A stretch of 64,000 bases of DNA from Legionella sp. PC1000 (GCF_014109805.1 NZ_CP059400.1:1396001-1460000); one strand, 5' to 3'. Positions 17,255-27,091 are shown, counted from the first letter of the stretch. The notes: generated by a model not told the origin, from the sequence alone. Numbers and translations: made by a program.

Positions 17255-18518
17255 CATGTTTGCTCTAATCGACTGCAATAATTTTTACGCCAGTTGCGAA
17301 CGTTTATTTCGCCCGGACTTAAGGGATGCTCCCATTGTGGTGTTATCCAATAATGATGGATGTTGCATTGCGCGTTCAAATGAGGCTAAAGCATTGGGCA
17401 TCGCAATGGGTGAGCCTTATTTTAAGATTAAAAATTTGTGTGCACAGCATGGTGTGGAAGCATTTTCTTCGAATTACACCCTTTATGGCAACATCAGTCA
17501 TCGAGTGATGTGCACCATTGAAGAAAGCTGGCCACATGTAGAAATTTACTCGATTGATGAAGCCTTTCTTGATTTAAGAAGTTTACCTGTCGCTCATCAT
17601 AATACTTTTTGCCAGGATTTACAGAAGAAAATCTTAAAGCACATAGGAATACCCACTTCCATAGGCATTGGACCTACTAAAACATTAGCAAAAGTGGCCA
17701 ATCATTTATGTAAAAAGGTCTTTAAGATTCCGGTATTTAATATCACATCGAATCGTGAGCAATTATTAAAGCAGATTTCAATAGGGGACGTATGGGGAGT
17801 AGGGCGGCAATGGGAAAATAAATTAATCGCCAGAGGTATTCATACTGCCTATGATTTGGCAACAACCAATACGCATCTTTTAAAGAAGAGTTTTAATGTG
17901 GTTCTAATGCGTACCGCAATGGAGTTGCAAGGAATTGCTTGTGGTGGTTTAGAGGGTATAGAACCTAAGCAAAGTATCATGTCGTCTAAAAGTTTTGGAC
18001 AGATGCAAACACAACTCGGCTCAATTGCGGAATCAGTAAGTAGTCATTGTGCACGCGCAGTGGAGAAAATGCGTCAACAACATTTGGTGGCGCAACGTAT
18101 GTTTGTTTTTGTGCATACCAACCGGTTTCGAGAGGATTTGGCACAACACGTTCAATCCATAGAGTTTCGTTTTATTAATCCAACGGATGATTTGCGGTTA
18201 ATTACCAAAATCGCCAAGCGATGTCTGCAACGTATTTTTAAACCAGGGTATTACTATAAAAAAGCAGGTGTATGTCTTGAGGATTTAATTCCTACAAACC
18301 CACGACAGCGGGATCTATTTCATCAGCCAAATGATGAGCAACTCCGCCACACGGAACAATTAATGAGTATTTTTGATCAAATCAATCAAAAATATGGAAG
18401 AAGCACAATTCATTTAGCCGCTGAAGGTTATTCAAAACCCTGGGACGCGCGAGCAGAACTTAAATCACCTGCTTATACCACTCGATGGTCTGATGTTCCT
18501 CAAGTTCGTATGTATTGA
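17241..18518 (+). CDS. umuC: UmuC, Y-family DNA polymerase V catalytic subunit
   Basis: 420-425 aa. The start may be 17241 (overlapping umuD by 14 bases) or 17256, which gives the family-typical MFALIDCNNFYASCER. The palm motifs are intact: FALIDCNNFYASCE with the first metal Asp, and YSIDEAFLDL with the catalytic Asp-Glu pair. Little-finger and C-terminal beta-clamp/UmuD' regions follow, including a QRDLF-type clamp-binding motif near ~355. It carries out error-prone bypass of DNA lesions with UmuD'. The gene is followed within 33 bases by dinB. Confidence 0.93.
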   Translation: MSWPNMFALIDCNNFYASCERLFRPDLRDAPIVVLSNNDGCCIARSNEAKALGIAMGEPYFKIKNLCAQHGVEAFSSNYTLYGNISHRVMCTIEESWPHVEIYSIDEAFLDLRSLPVAHHNTFCQDLQKKILKHIGIPTSIGIGPTKTLAKVANHLCKKVFKIPVFNITSNREQLLKQISIGDVWGVGRQWENKLIARGIHTAYDLATTNTHLLKKSFNVVLMRTAMELQGIACGGLEGIEPKQSIMSSKSFGQMQTQLGSIAESVSSHCARAVEKMRQQHLVAQRMFVFVHTNRFREDLAQHVQSIEFRFINPTDDLRLITKIAKRCLQRIFKPGYYYKKAGVCLEDLIPTNPRQRDLFHQPNDEQLRHTEQLMSIFDQINQKYGRSTIHLAAEGYSKPWDARAELKSPAYTTRWSDVPQVRMY

Positions 18519-18550
18519 AGAGTTTTATGAATGAATCAAAGGATAAGAAA

Positions 18551-19612
18551 ATGAATCCGATAAGAAAAATCATTCATATTGATATGGATTGCTTTTATGC
18601 TGCAATTGAAATGCGTGATTTTCCTGAGCTTGTGAAGAAGCCAATCGCGGTAGGAGGAGCGGCGGACCGAAGAGGGGTTATTGCAACGTGCAATTATGCG
18701 GCACGAGCATTTGGTGTGCGTTCAGCCATGCCAACAGCACAGGCATTGAAATTATGTCGTCACCTCATCTTACGACCTGTACGCATGGAGGTTTATCGAA
18801 ACGAAAGTCAGTACATTAGAGCTTTATTTGAAGAATATACCGATCTTATTGAACCTTTATCTTTGGATGAAGCCTATCTTGATGTGACGGAGTCCACCCA
18901 TTGTAAGGGGAGTGCTACGTGGATGGCACAAGAGTTACGTGCGCGAATTTATCAGGAGCGGCAACTTACCGCAAGCGCAGGAATTGCGCCAAACAAGAGC
19001 TTGGCGAAAATTGCCAGTGATTGGCATAAACCCAATGGGCAAAAGGTGATTAAGCCCGAAGAAGTGGCTTCATTTATGATTGATTTACCCGTGCGCAAAT
19101 TATTTGGCGTAGGCCCAAAAATGGAAGAAAGGCTAAAAACATTGAATATTAAAACATGTGGGGATTTGCAAGATTATTCAATGGACTATTTAATTAATGA
19201 ATTTGGTGTTATGGGGCAGAGGCTATATGATTTAGCACGGGGAATTGATGAGCGCCCAGTTAATCCTGAGCGAATTCGAAAATCCATTAGTGTTGAAGAA
19301 ACTTATTTGCATGATTTACCAGATGTAAAAGCGTGCTTCGCTGCTTTACCTGAATTAATGATTCGACTTGAAGCACGAATTCAGCAAGCTGGAGCATTGT
19401 CTTCAATACACACTCTTTTTGTTAAATTAAAATTTAATGATTTTCAGCAAACCACAGTGGAGTGCGTGCATGAGCATCTCGATTTAAATATTTTATGCCA
19501 ACTCATACATGAAGGTTTTTTAAGAAAACGTATGCCGGTAAGATTGTTAGGTATAGGAATCAAATTGAAGCAAGAGAAGATTTATGAAGGCATTCAACTA
19601 CCCTTATTTTAA
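18551..19612 (+). CDS. dinB: DNA polymerase IV (DinB)
   Basis: 353-aa Y-family polymerase. The start at 18551 is chosen for its AAAGGA about eight bases upstream and the family-typical MNPIRKIIHIDMDCFYAAIE. Catalytic motifs are IHIDMDCFYA (metal Asp) and SLDEAYLDV (Asp-Glu). The thumb helix-hairpin-helix is visible (LFGVGPKMEERL). The C-terminus QLPLF is a beta-clamp-binding QxxLF motif. It bypasses minor-groove adducts and promotes mutagenesis. Co-location directly after umuDC suggests joint SOS-type expression. Confidence 0.95.
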   Translation: MNPIRKIIHIDMDCFYAAIEMRDFPELVKKPIAVGGAADRRGVIATCNYAARAFGVRSAMPTAQALKLCRHLILRPVRMEVYRNESQYIRALFEEYTDLIEPLSLDEAYLDVTESTHCKGSATWMAQELRARIYQERQLTASAGIAPNKSLAKIASDWHKPNGQKVIKPEEVASFMIDLPVRKLFGVGPKMEERLKTLNIKTCGDLQDYSMDYLINEFGVMGQRLYDLARGIDERPVNPERIRKSISVEETYLHDLPDVKACFAALPELMIRLEARIQQAGALSSIHTLFVKLKFNDFQQTTVECVHEHLDLNILCQLIHEGFLRKRMPVRLLGIGIKLKQEKIYEGIQLPLF

Positions 19613-19671
19613 TTTATTGGCATTAATACGATCTGCTTAAAAGCAGTATGAAAGAAACAAAAAAGTAGCGG

Positions 19672-22179
19672 TTACAACTCATCAAGCCTTAATGATTGTT
19701 TGAGGGTCCAAAAACTCTGCCAAGGATCTTCTTTTAATTTTTTTAAACGTTTGGGTAACGTTTTAATGGTAAAGCTATTTTCTTCTTTATGATTGCTCAA
19801 TTCATCCCAGGATAGTGGGGTTGCAACAGGCGCATGAAGTCTTGCTCGAGTAGAGTAGGGGCCTATAGCGGTAGCCGTACGCTGATTGCGTAAATAATCA
19901 ATAAAAATTTTGCCACCACGTTTTGATTTTGTCATTTTGCTGATGTAGTTTTTGGGATTTAATTTTTCTAAAAATTGGACAAATATGTGGGTAAACTGCT
20001 TGACTTCTTCCCACTCGTATTCAGGCAAGATGGGAATGACCACATGCAGTCCTTTTCCACCAGTACTTTTTACAAACGATTTCAGCTTATATTGATTTAA
20101 ATGGTCGCGAACATCGAGTGCTGCTTTAACTACATCTGCCCAAGGGACATCAGGAGCTGGGTCTAAATCAAGGATAATGATATCGGGCTCTTCTAAATGT
20201 TTTATGGTGCTGCCCCATGGATGTATTTCTAACACACCCATTTGGACAAGACTTAATAATCCTTGTTGATCATTTAAATAAATGTATCGTTCATGCTCCT
20301 CGTCTTTGGGATCATCGATGGGGTGAAGTGCTTTTTCAGTAGCCTTATTATAATGGCGTTGGTAAAAACACTCATTGTAATGGGACGGACAACGTACTAA
20401 GGTTAAAGGTCTTAAAGTTAAGTAAGGGAGAATATAATCGCTTACTTCTTCATAATAGGTAAGTAGATCTTTTTTCCTAATCCCATCTTCAGGATAAAGA
20501 ATTTTATCGGGGTTGGTCACGGTAAATGTCGATTTTTTGGTGGTTTTATGTGTGCTTTTTTCTTTTTCAACCTGTTTTACGGGAAGTTCAGATTCACGAA
20601 CTATTTCAATGGCTTTTTTATCCAATCGCATTCCTTTAAAGCTCGGATGACGTAAATGGCCGTCTTCAGTCCACTCTGTAAATTCTACTTCACACACTAA
20701 AACAGGTTCTAACCAATGTGCTTGAGAGAAACCAGGAGGTTTGCTTGTGAATGGGTTGGTTTGCCCTTTATTTTGTAATAGCAGTTGGTTGATTTCATTT
20801 AATGATTTGCTACTAAATCCTGTTCCTACATTCCCTGCATAGTCCAACTTACCCTCTTTATTGTATATGCCTAGAAAAAGTGAGCCAAAATGCGCTCGTC
20901 CTCCTTTAGGGGGAGTATAACCACCAATGACGAACTCCTGTCGTTTAAGGCATTTAATTTTTAACCAGTCTTTGCTGCGTTTGGAAAGGTAGGTGCCCTT
21001 CACACGCTTTGAAATAATGCCTTCTAAAGCATGTTTGCATGAATATTCATAAAGCTCTTTTCCTTCTTTAATGATATGGTCACTGTAATGAAGGCGAGGA
21101 ATATTAGCAGTTAGAATATTTTTTAAAATGGATTTGCGCTCTATTAAGGTTAATTTTCGTAAGTCATAGCCTTCAAAATACAGTAAATCAAAAAGAAAAT
21201 AGATGAAGGGTGCTTGTTCTTTATTCTTAATTGAATTTTGTAACAGTTGAAAATCAGAACGTCCTTCAGCATCTAATATGACTACTTCTCCATCGAGAAC
21301 AATTTGCTTAAAAGGAAGGAGAGCTACAGCATCGGCAATAGGTTGTAAATCCTGGGTCCAATCTTTATTATTACGTGATTTTAATGTGACCTCAGATCCA
21401 TTTTTAAAGGCTAAAATCCGATAGCCATCCAATTTAATTTCATGGGCCCATTGATTTCCTTCAGGTGTTTTGTCAACTAAAGTTGCAAGTTGTGGCGCAA
21501 TAAACTCGGGGAAATTCGTTTTGCTTATTCCTTCAGGTAAAACAATGGTCGGTTTTGTTATCGCTCTATGTTTTGTTTTTTTTGATTTGACGGCTTTAGC
21601 TTCGGAGTTTTGCCAGACATGGGTGTAATGTTCTGCAATTTCCTCTATCGAATGGTTTGATTTAACGCTTTTCGTTAAAGCGCGCGTAATATCATAGTCA
21701 TTCTCTTCTTTGGCATACTCATCCTGATATTTAATTAAAAACCAATGCTTCTCATCTTTAAAACGAATTAAATCCCAGCGTCCTTTTAATTTTTGAGCAT
21801 GGAGATTAAAACGCAGGTGGCCTTTTTCATAGGCTTTATAGGGATCATCATCCAAAGGTTCCCATGTTCCTTCATCCCAAAGCATCACAGTACCACCACC
21901 ATATTGCCCTTTAGGGATAATGCCTTCGAATGAGCCGTATTCAATGGGATGGTCTTCCACATGCATGGCTAAACGTTTCGTTTTGGGGTCAAGACTTGGG
22001 CCTTTAGGTATGGCCCAGCTTTTTAAGACACCATGCAGTTCAAGGCGAAAATCGTAATGGAGATGGCTTGCTGCATGTTTTTGAATTACAAAGAGACGAG
22101 AGTGGTCTTTAGTAACCTTGCCTTTGGGTTCTGGAGTTTTGGTGAAATCTCTTTTTTTATGGTATTGATTAAGGCCCAT
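19672..22179 (-). CDS. ligD: ATP-dependent DNA ligase D, three-domain
   Basis: 835 aa, typical for LigD. Domain order is 3'-phosphoesterase (~10-160: HLHYDFRLELHGVLKSWAIP, VEDHPIEYGSFEG), ligase (~220-520: catalytic Lys in HEIKLDGYRI, then LDGEVV, EGIISK, WLKIK) and archaeo-eukaryotic primase-type polymerase (~560-830: LDLDPAP metal-binding Asp pair, KSTGGKGLHVV). The enzyme processes and seals double-strand breaks with Ku in non-homologous end joining. It starts 11 bases after the ku stop and is convergent with dinB. Confidence 0.95.
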   Translation of the reverse strand: MGLNQYHKKRDFTKTPEPKGKVTKDHSRLFVIQKHAASHLHYDFRLELHGVLKSWAIPKGPSLDPKTKRLAMHVEDHPIEYGSFEGIIPKGQYGGGTVMLWDEGTWEPLDDDPYKAYEKGHLRFNLHAQKLKGRWDLIRFKDEKHWFLIKYQDEYAKEENDYDITRALTKSVKSNHSIEEIAEHYTHVWQNSEAKAVKSKKTKHRAITKPTIVLPEGISKTNFPEFIAPQLATLVDKTPEGNQWAHEIKLDGYRILAFKNGSEVTLKSRNNKDWTQDLQPIADAVALLPFKQIVLDGEVVILDAEGRSDFQLLQNSIKNKEQAPFIYFLFDLLYFEGYDLRKLTLIERKSILKNILTANIPRLHYSDHIIKEGKELYEYSCKHALEGIISKRVKGTYLSKRSKDWLKIKCLKRQEFVIGGYTPPKGGRAHFGSLFLGIYNKEGKLDYAGNVGTGFSSKSLNEINQLLLQNKGQTNPFTSKPPGFSQAHWLEPVLVCEVEFTEWTEDGHLRHPSFKGMRLDKKAIEIVRESELPVKQVEKEKSTHKTTKKSTFTVTNPDKILYPEDGIRKKDLLTYYEEVSDYILPYLTLRPLTLVRCPSHYNECFYQRHYNKATEKALHPIDDPKDEEHERYIYLNDQQGLLSLVQMGVLEIHPWGSTIKHLEEPDIIILDLDPAPDVPWADVVKAALDVRDHLNQYKLKSFVKSTGGKGLHVVIPILPEYEWEEVKQFTHIFVQFLEKLNPKNYISKMTKSKRGGKIFIDYLRNQRTATAIGPYSTRARLHAPVATPLSWDELSNHKEENSFTIKTLPKRLKKLKEDPWQSFWTLKQSLRLDEL

Positions 22180-22190
22180 TACGCACCTTC

Positions 22191-23021
22191 TTATTTTTTA
22201 GCACTTTTTTTAAGTACAGGGGATTTGTCTGATTTTTTCTTTTTCATACTTTCTTTCAACAGAGATACAAAATCCACTACCGCATCATGACTTCGAGTGG
22301 GTTTAGTCACTTTCTTGCCTTTTTGGCTTAATGATTTAATTTGTTTATCCAACCATTTTTGCATCGTTTCGCGGTATTCATTATGATATTTTTCTGGCTC
22401 CCAAGAGGTACTCATATCATTGATTAAATCTACCGCCATCTTTACTTCTTTGTCCGAAATTTTATAGTTTTTTATATTTTCTTTTGGAACATTTAGTTCT
22501 TCTTCGGAGCGTAAATCTTCTTTAAAATGAATAAGGTATAAAAGAAGGGTATGGTCATGGGGAAGAATAATACTTAAATATTCTTTAGTCCGTAATATGG
22601 TTTTAGCGATACCTACTTTATTTGTTTTTTTTAAAGCTTCACGTAAAAGTACATAAGCTTTTTTATTTTTTCCTTCAGGAATCAAGTAATAGGGCTTCGT
22701 GTAATATAAGCTATCAATTTCTTTACTATCCACAAATTCTTCGATATCAATGGTCTTAAAGAGTTCGGGGCTTGCTTTTTCAAACTCTTCTTCATTGACA
22801 ATAATGTAATTGCCTTTATCGTATTCATAACCTTTAACAATTTCATTCCATGGCACTTCTTTTCCTGTTTCTTCATCTACTCGCTGATAGCGTACCCGTG
22901 CATTCGTTTTGGAATTTAACAAATGAAAGTGAATTTCATTATTTTCTTCTGTAGAAACCAATGAAATTGGAATAGAGACTAATCCAAAAGAAATATCACC
23001 TTTCCAAATTGAGCGCGCCAT
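22191..23021 (-). CDS. ku: Ku, DNA end-binding protein of NHEJ
   Basis: 276 aa, the normal size for bacterial Ku. It begins MARSIWKGDISFGLVSIPISL, the family signature. The core ring domain spans ~1-250 and a lysine-rich C-terminal tail (KKKKSDKSPVLKKSAKK) may aid DNA threading and LigD recruitment. Homodimers encircle broken ends. A good AAGGAG lies seven bases before the start. First gene of a ku-ligD operon. Confidence 0.95.
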   Translation of the reverse strand: MARSIWKGDISFGLVSIPISLVSTEENNEIHFHLLNSKTNARVRYQRVDEETGKEVPWNEIVKGYEYDKGNYIIVNEEEFEKASPELFKTIDIEEFVDSKEIDSLYYTKPYYLIPEGKNKKAYVLLREALKKTNKVGIAKTILRTKEYLSIILPHDHTLLLYLIHFKEDLRSEEELNVPKENIKNYKISDKEVKMAVDLINDMSTSWEPEKYHNEYRETMQKWLDKQIKSLSQKGKKVTKPTRSHDAVVDFVSLLKESMKKKKSDKSPVLKKSAKK

Positions 23022-23150
23022 CCGTATCTCCTTCTTTTTTACATGAAAACGGCCTTTAGGAATAACACTGCTGATTGTTTAATTTTAGACCAAAAATGAA
23101 TTTTATAATGAAATAGGATCCCTTTTTCCAATAAGTAATTGATTTAGTTT

Positions 23151-23159
23151 TGCTATGAT
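23151..23159 (+). promoter_or_regulatory. Extended -10 promoter element
   Basis: TGCTATGAT is an extended -10 (TGnTATGAT), about 33 bases before the start of the 23192 gene. No clear -35 is seen, as is common with extended -10 promoters. Confidence 0.45.
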
Positions 23160-23191
23160 TAGGTTATCGATTTTTTTTATTTAAAAACCTT

Positions 23192-23752
23192 ATGACCAAC
23201 CGTGCTGCCATAAGATGGTGTCTTAAAGGGTCTGGAAATCCCCCAGTAATACAATACATGCTTTTGGACAGTAAACTTGATTATTTAATCTACCCAAAAG
23301 AATGTATTGTATACGATGTAAAAGATACTGTTTACCAAGTTATTGAAGACATAGAGAGTCATTCTCTCAATACTCCCCTGGAAATATATTATAAATCCAT
23401 CAATGAGGGATATGGTCGGCATCGAAGAGACTCAGGACAATTCCATCGTTTTCTAAAAAAACTTTTAAATAGGAAAAACTTATTAAAAGCAAATCACCGC
23501 TTGGCTTTTGTATTAAAAAAAGAACAGCTAAAACTATTTAAAGACGCCCTTTATTTCCTAGACATTGATTCCAAAAGCCGTGGTAATGCCTTTATAGTCT
23601 ATTTATGGATGATTGCTTTGAAGGCGACTCGTAGCCGAGTCACTCACGTTATCAAACAAATCTGGAAGGCTCGATTATCGATTCACCGTATGAATAAAAT
23701 GCATGAAAAAATGTTCGAAGAATTTTATTCTCTTATTCATCATAATAAATAA
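23192..23752 (+). CDS. Hypothetical protein divergent from ku
   Basis: 186-aa basic protein that I do not recognise. It lacks a signal peptide or membrane segment. The N-terminal part contains WCLKGSGNPPVIQYMLLDSK. The C-terminal half is mainly helical and rich in K and R (RFLKKLLNRKNLL, TRSRVTHVIKQIWKARLSIH), compatible with nucleic-acid binding. It is transcribed away from ku-ligD from a shared ~170-base intergenic region, so a link to DNA repair is possible but unproven. Confidence 0.6.
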   Translation: MTNRAAIRWCLKGSGNPPVIQYMLLDSKLDYLIYPKECIVYDVKDTVYQVIEDIESHSLNTPLEIYYKSINEGYGRHRRDSGQFHRFLKKLLNRKNLLKANHRLAFVLKKEQLKLFKDALYFLDIDSKSRGNAFIVYLWMIALKATRSRVTHVIKQIWKARLSIHRMNKMHEKMFEEFYSLIHHNK

Positions 23753-23814
23753 ATGATAGGCATTTTCTTAAGGGGATTAATATGGAGAACAGCAAGCGTA
23801 GGTTGGGTCATTTT

Positions 23815-24010
23815 GACCTGATGGGTCGTCAGTTTTTCATTTTAAATTTCTCTACGTACCCCGCTTTATGTGCGGTATCCAGAACGATATTTTAAGATGC
23901 CGCTGAGCATTTCTATAGCAAGATCTCCTGGATACCGCGCATAAAGCGCAGTACGTAGGCGAAAAAATTAGTGGAGGTTTCTCATCAAAAAACTGACGAT
24001 ACCTCAGGTC
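23815..24010. repeat. 196-bp inverted-repeat element, copy 1
   Basis: The right end, read inward, is GACCTGAGGTATCGTCAGTT; the left end is GACCTGATGGGTCGTCAGTT, so ~20-bp terminal inverted repeats. Inside is a second long inverted repeat (CTACGTACC...GCGGTATCCAG against CTGGATACCGCGC...GTACGTAG). A longer relative in opposite orientation lies at 57136-57377. It is noncoding and MITE-like. A GCAAGCGTAGGTTGGGTCA end of the other repeat family abuts it at 23792-23810. Confidence 0.75.
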
Positions 24011-24435
24011 ATTTTGCCCCAACATTCTTTTAAGCATTTTGCTTTATCAAGTCTGATTAAGTTGATTTTTCTTAAGTACATTTGCTTCTTCGGGAAGCGT
24101 TTTAAAGCCCCTATTTTGGAGGACACTAAGGGAACAAAATAATCTTTAGCATTGTTTTCAATAAAAACCAAAACCTTCTCATTCTTTACTTAGCCGGGTA
24201 ATTTGTCTGTCATGTTCCTAGCGTACTGAATTTGACTCATAAGTTTGATGTGATAGGATTAACTATTGTCAATAGGCGATTTTTTAAGAAAATGGCCCAC
24301 TCGGCTCAATTATTTAAAAAACCGAGAATACATTGATAAAAACTGAGCTAATCGAATAATCGCACTCTTATTCCTCCTATTAGGAGACTAGTTAGGCTAA
24401 GAAAGATCACTCTGTTTTTTTATTTAGGGATAGCC
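24011..24435. other. Noncoding gap upstream of usp
   Basis: About 425 bases with no convincing gene on either strand and no promoter I would assign. An AGGGA ribosome-binding site lies at its right end before the stress protein. Confidence 0.4.
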
Positions 24436-25323
24436 ATGATATTAAAAAATTTATTGATTGCCAGCGATTTCTCAAAACATGCCGATTGGGCTTTGCAGCG
24501 TGCTCTTGATTTAGCAAAGACAAATCAGGCTCAGATTCATTTCCTCCATGTTGTAACATCTCCATTAAGTCGTATTGTGCAGTCTTCAGATACGGAATTG
24601 CAGCACAAATTTTTGGCTGAAAAGAAAGAAATCGAAGAGCAGATTTTAAAGAAATTAAAAAGTAATACACTTAAACTCTTTACCAACACGGCAGTGGTAT
24701 TGGGTAGGGCTTCTGATGAGATTGTCCGATATGCTGATGAAAACCATTGTGAATTGATTGTTGTTGGTGCCCATGGACGTTACTATATTAATGAGTATGT
24801 TTTAGGCACTACTTCCGGCTCCGTCATTAGCCAAAGCCATGTTCCTGTGTTGCTGATAAAAAAAGTACCTGATTTTGCTTACAATCGGATAGTGATAGCA
24901 ACAGACCTTACAGAAGCAAGCAAAGAAACAGTACAATTTACGTTTAACCGCTTTCCCAAGGCTATTTTTCAGTTGTTACACATCATTAATATTCATAACC
25001 AAGAATTCTTCAATCCAACCGACATAAGTGAAGAATTTGTAGACCCCAAACAACCTAAAACAAAAGGTATTTTTGAAAAACTGGATGATTTTCTAAATCA
25101 ATGTCAGGTCGATAAAAGCAAGTTTGAGAAAAAAATTATAGGCGGCTACTATGCTGATTGCATTATTAGACAAGCCCAAAAATGGAATGCTGATTTGTTG
25201 GCATTTGGCACACAGAGTAAATCGAGATTGCATTACTTATTTATGGGGAGTGTTGCAAAACGAATTCTTCATCTTAGTACGGTGGATATGCTTGCTGTAC
25301 CTCCAAAAAAACCAACGAAATGA
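24436..25323 (+). CDS. Universal stress protein, tandem UspA domains
   Basis: 295-aa cytoplasmic protein made of two UspA domains. Domain 1 (~1-140) begins MILKNLLIASDFSKHADWAL and has the nucleotide-binding loop VVGAHGRYYINEYVLGTTSGSV (GxxG-9-GS-type). Domain 2 (~150-290) begins FAYNRIVIATDLTEAS and ends GTQSKSRLHYLFMGSVAKRIL. This suggests ATP binding in domain 1 and a weaker loop in domain 2. Family role: survival during starvation, oxidative or respiratory stress. It stands alone and is followed by a strong hairpin. Confidence 0.9.
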   Translation: MILKNLLIASDFSKHADWALQRALDLAKTNQAQIHFLHVVTSPLSRIVQSSDTELQHKFLAEKKEIEEQILKKLKSNTLKLFTNTAVVLGRASDEIVRYADENHCELIVVGAHGRYYINEYVLGTTSGSVISQSHVPVLLIKKVPDFAYNRIVIATDLTEASKETVQFTFNRFPKAIFQLLHIINIHNQEFFNPTDISEEFVDPKQPKTKGIFEKLDDFLNQCQVDKSKFEKKIIGGYYADCIIRQAQKWNADLLAFGTQSKSRLHYLFMGSVAKRILHLSTVDMLAVPPKKPTK

Positions 25324-25363
25324 CTGACTTTAAACACAATTAATAGCAAAAATTATAGAAAAG

Positions 25364-25410
25364 GATAAGATTTAATCCAATGGGCTTTCCGAGTAGGATT
25401 AAATCTTATC
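25364..25410 (+). terminator. Hairpin after usp
   Basis: Perfect 15-bp stem GATAAGATTTAATCC / GGATTAAATCTTATC with a 17-base loop, 40 bases after the usp stop. It probably ends transcription from one or both sides. Confidence 0.6.
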
Positions 25411-25536
25411 TTAGTTTGGAGTAGAGATAGAGTTTGTAAATTGTTTATCTAGCTTTCCACTTTTATTGATACTTTTTGTATATTTTTATTATTCTCATTG
25501 TTTTTAATTTAAAATTGTTCTTATTCCAATTTTTAA

Positions 25537-25752
25537 TTATTTATCTACAATGGTTTGCTTACGGCATCTGTAAATAATTTTACCAGTAACAAGATCGATG
25601 ATTTCTCCATTAGCTCCTGAAGATTCTAAATCACATTGTACGCTCAAATGAACCTTCAACGGATCAACTTTTATTCCCGTAATTTTAGATATTATGTGAT
25701 TCCCAATTTTAACTCGAGCTTCGTAGATATCTTTCACCGTAGATAAGAACAT
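25537..25752 (-). CDS. Small hypothetical protein, 71 aa
   Basis: Start at 25752 (MFLSTVKDIYEARVKIGNH) is preferred over an in-frame ATG at 25767 because a perfect GGAGG lies eight bases upstream of it. It has no signal peptide, no membrane segment and no recognised domain. Two cysteines (QCDLES, YRCRKQ) are present. The strong ribosome-binding site suggests a real gene. Function unknown. Confidence 0.55.
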   Translation of the reverse strand: MFLSTVKDIYEARVKIGNHIISKITGIKVDPLKVHLSVQCDLESSGANGEIIDLVTGKIIYRCRKQTIVDK

Positions 25753-26073
25753 ATAGATGACCTCCATTTAACATTTTGATCAAAAATTAGACACGCTACT
25801 TTAAGTATAGCTCAAAATCTCATGAGATGTGTGGGGCAAGGAGGATGAATAAAGATTTACTACTTAAGTAAATGATTTATTTTGCGTTTTTGGTGCTAAG
25901 TATTTCACCTACTCTGTCAAAAGTGGTCGTGTATTACCGGAGTAGGGGATTGTTGCAAAGTCTGCTTGTACCATTTCTAGGCAGTAGACAAAAAATGCAA
26001 GACCAGATCCCAGATATACTGACAAGTGATATAATTTAAAAATAAACGCTTCCGTTATTTGAGTATTATTTAG
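25753..26073. other. Noncoding gap
   Basis: About 320 bases that hold the leader of the 71-aa gene on one side and the leader of the acetyltransferase remnant on the other. I see no further gene or structured element. Confidence 0.4.
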
Positions 26074-26362
26074 ATGATTAAAGCTTTTCCAAATGAATTT
26101 CGTTTCTGTTTCAAACCAATGAACAAATCTCAACATGAACTTATTATGGAATGGATTCATCAGCCACATATTAATGAATGGCTTCATGGGGATGGTCTAA
26201 ATAATACGATTAAAGACATTGATCAATTTTTAAATGATGGGAAACCGTGGGCTACTCATTGGATAGCCTATGATAATGAAATCCCCTTCGCTTATTTAAT
26301 TACTTCTGAAATTGGGAAATCAGAAGAATATCTTTTTGGTGCGGTTACATTAGATTTATTCA
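26074..26362 (+). pseudogene. GNAT acetyltransferase, N-terminal half only
   Basis: The first ~95 residues (FRFCFKPMNKSQHELIMEWI, INEWLHGDG, PWATHWIAYDNEIPFAYLI, FGAVTLDLFI) resemble aminoglycoside 6'-N-acetyltransferase-type GNAT enzymes. The acetyl-CoA-binding half (expected GxGxG/A loop) is missing. From about 26363 the sequence is instead the 3' end of the esterase gene on the other strand. A deletion or insertion has joined the two. Confidence 0.7.
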
Positions 26363-27091
26363 TTAGCAGGATTGACTTAATATCCGTGCTAATTCATAAG
26401 GTTTCGCCAGAAATGGTGAGTGTCCAGACGGAAAGGTTAAGATTCTTTCATTATCAAACCCAAAGCGTTTTGCTATATCAAGTTGTGATTCAGGATGCAC
26501 AACCTTGTCATGATTGCATAAAATATAAGTACTTTTATTTAAAGATTTCCGGTTAGCAACTGCTCGTTGAGGAGTAAGGTCGGGTAGTTTATTTTTAGGT
26601 TTAATACGTTGGCTTGCAAATATTTGATCTTCAAGAGTGCAGTCATGATAAAAAATATTTTTAGAAGCTTCAGGGTCAATAGCGCTCCACAATGGATTTT
26701 CTGTATGGATGAATATAGAAGGGAGCTCCGAATTATTATATGCAACAGCCATATCAATTAAAGATTTTCCTTCTCTCGGAAGCCAAGCTGCCAGATAAAA
26801 AGCATGATGGATTTTATGTACATATTTTTCTACAAGGGGCGCTGCGAGCAATCCTGCAAAGGAATGTACTACCAAACAAAATGGATTATTTATTTTATGG
26901 ATCTCAGCTTCAACACTATCTTTCAAAATTTCAAAATTAATATCGTTAATTTCTGAAAATCGAGAGCCACTTCCAGGCAAATCAAATCGACTGACTGAAT
27001 GACCTTGTTTGTATAAATGAGGAACTAATTTGTCCCAACACCACATACCATGCCAAGAGCCATGAACTAACAAATAATGCATATAATTCAT
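26363..27091 (-). CDS. Alpha/beta-hydrolase (esterase)
   Basis: 242-aa alpha/beta-hydrolase of the methyl-esterase/EstC-like group. It has the oxyanion segment VHGSWHGMWCWDKL, nucleophile Ser in LVVHSFAG (~92-99), acid Asp in NHDKVVHP and His in PSGHSPFLAKP. The size fits the family. Translation could start at the fourth codon (27082), as GGA lies at a suitable distance. Substrate unknown. Its 3' end truncates the acetyltransferase remnant. Confidence 0.85.
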   Translation of the reverse strand: MNYMHYLLVHGSWHGMWCWDKLVPHLYKQGHSVSRFDLPGSGSRFSEINDINFEILKDSVEAEIHKINNPFCLVVHSFAGLLAAPLVEKYVHKIHHAFYLAAWLPREGKSLIDMAVAYNNSELPSIFIHTENPLWSAIDPEASKNIFYHDCTLEDQIFASQRIKPKNKLPDLTPQRAVANRKSLNKSTYILCNHDKVVHPESQLDIAKRFGFDNERILTFPSGHSPFLAKPYELARILSQSC

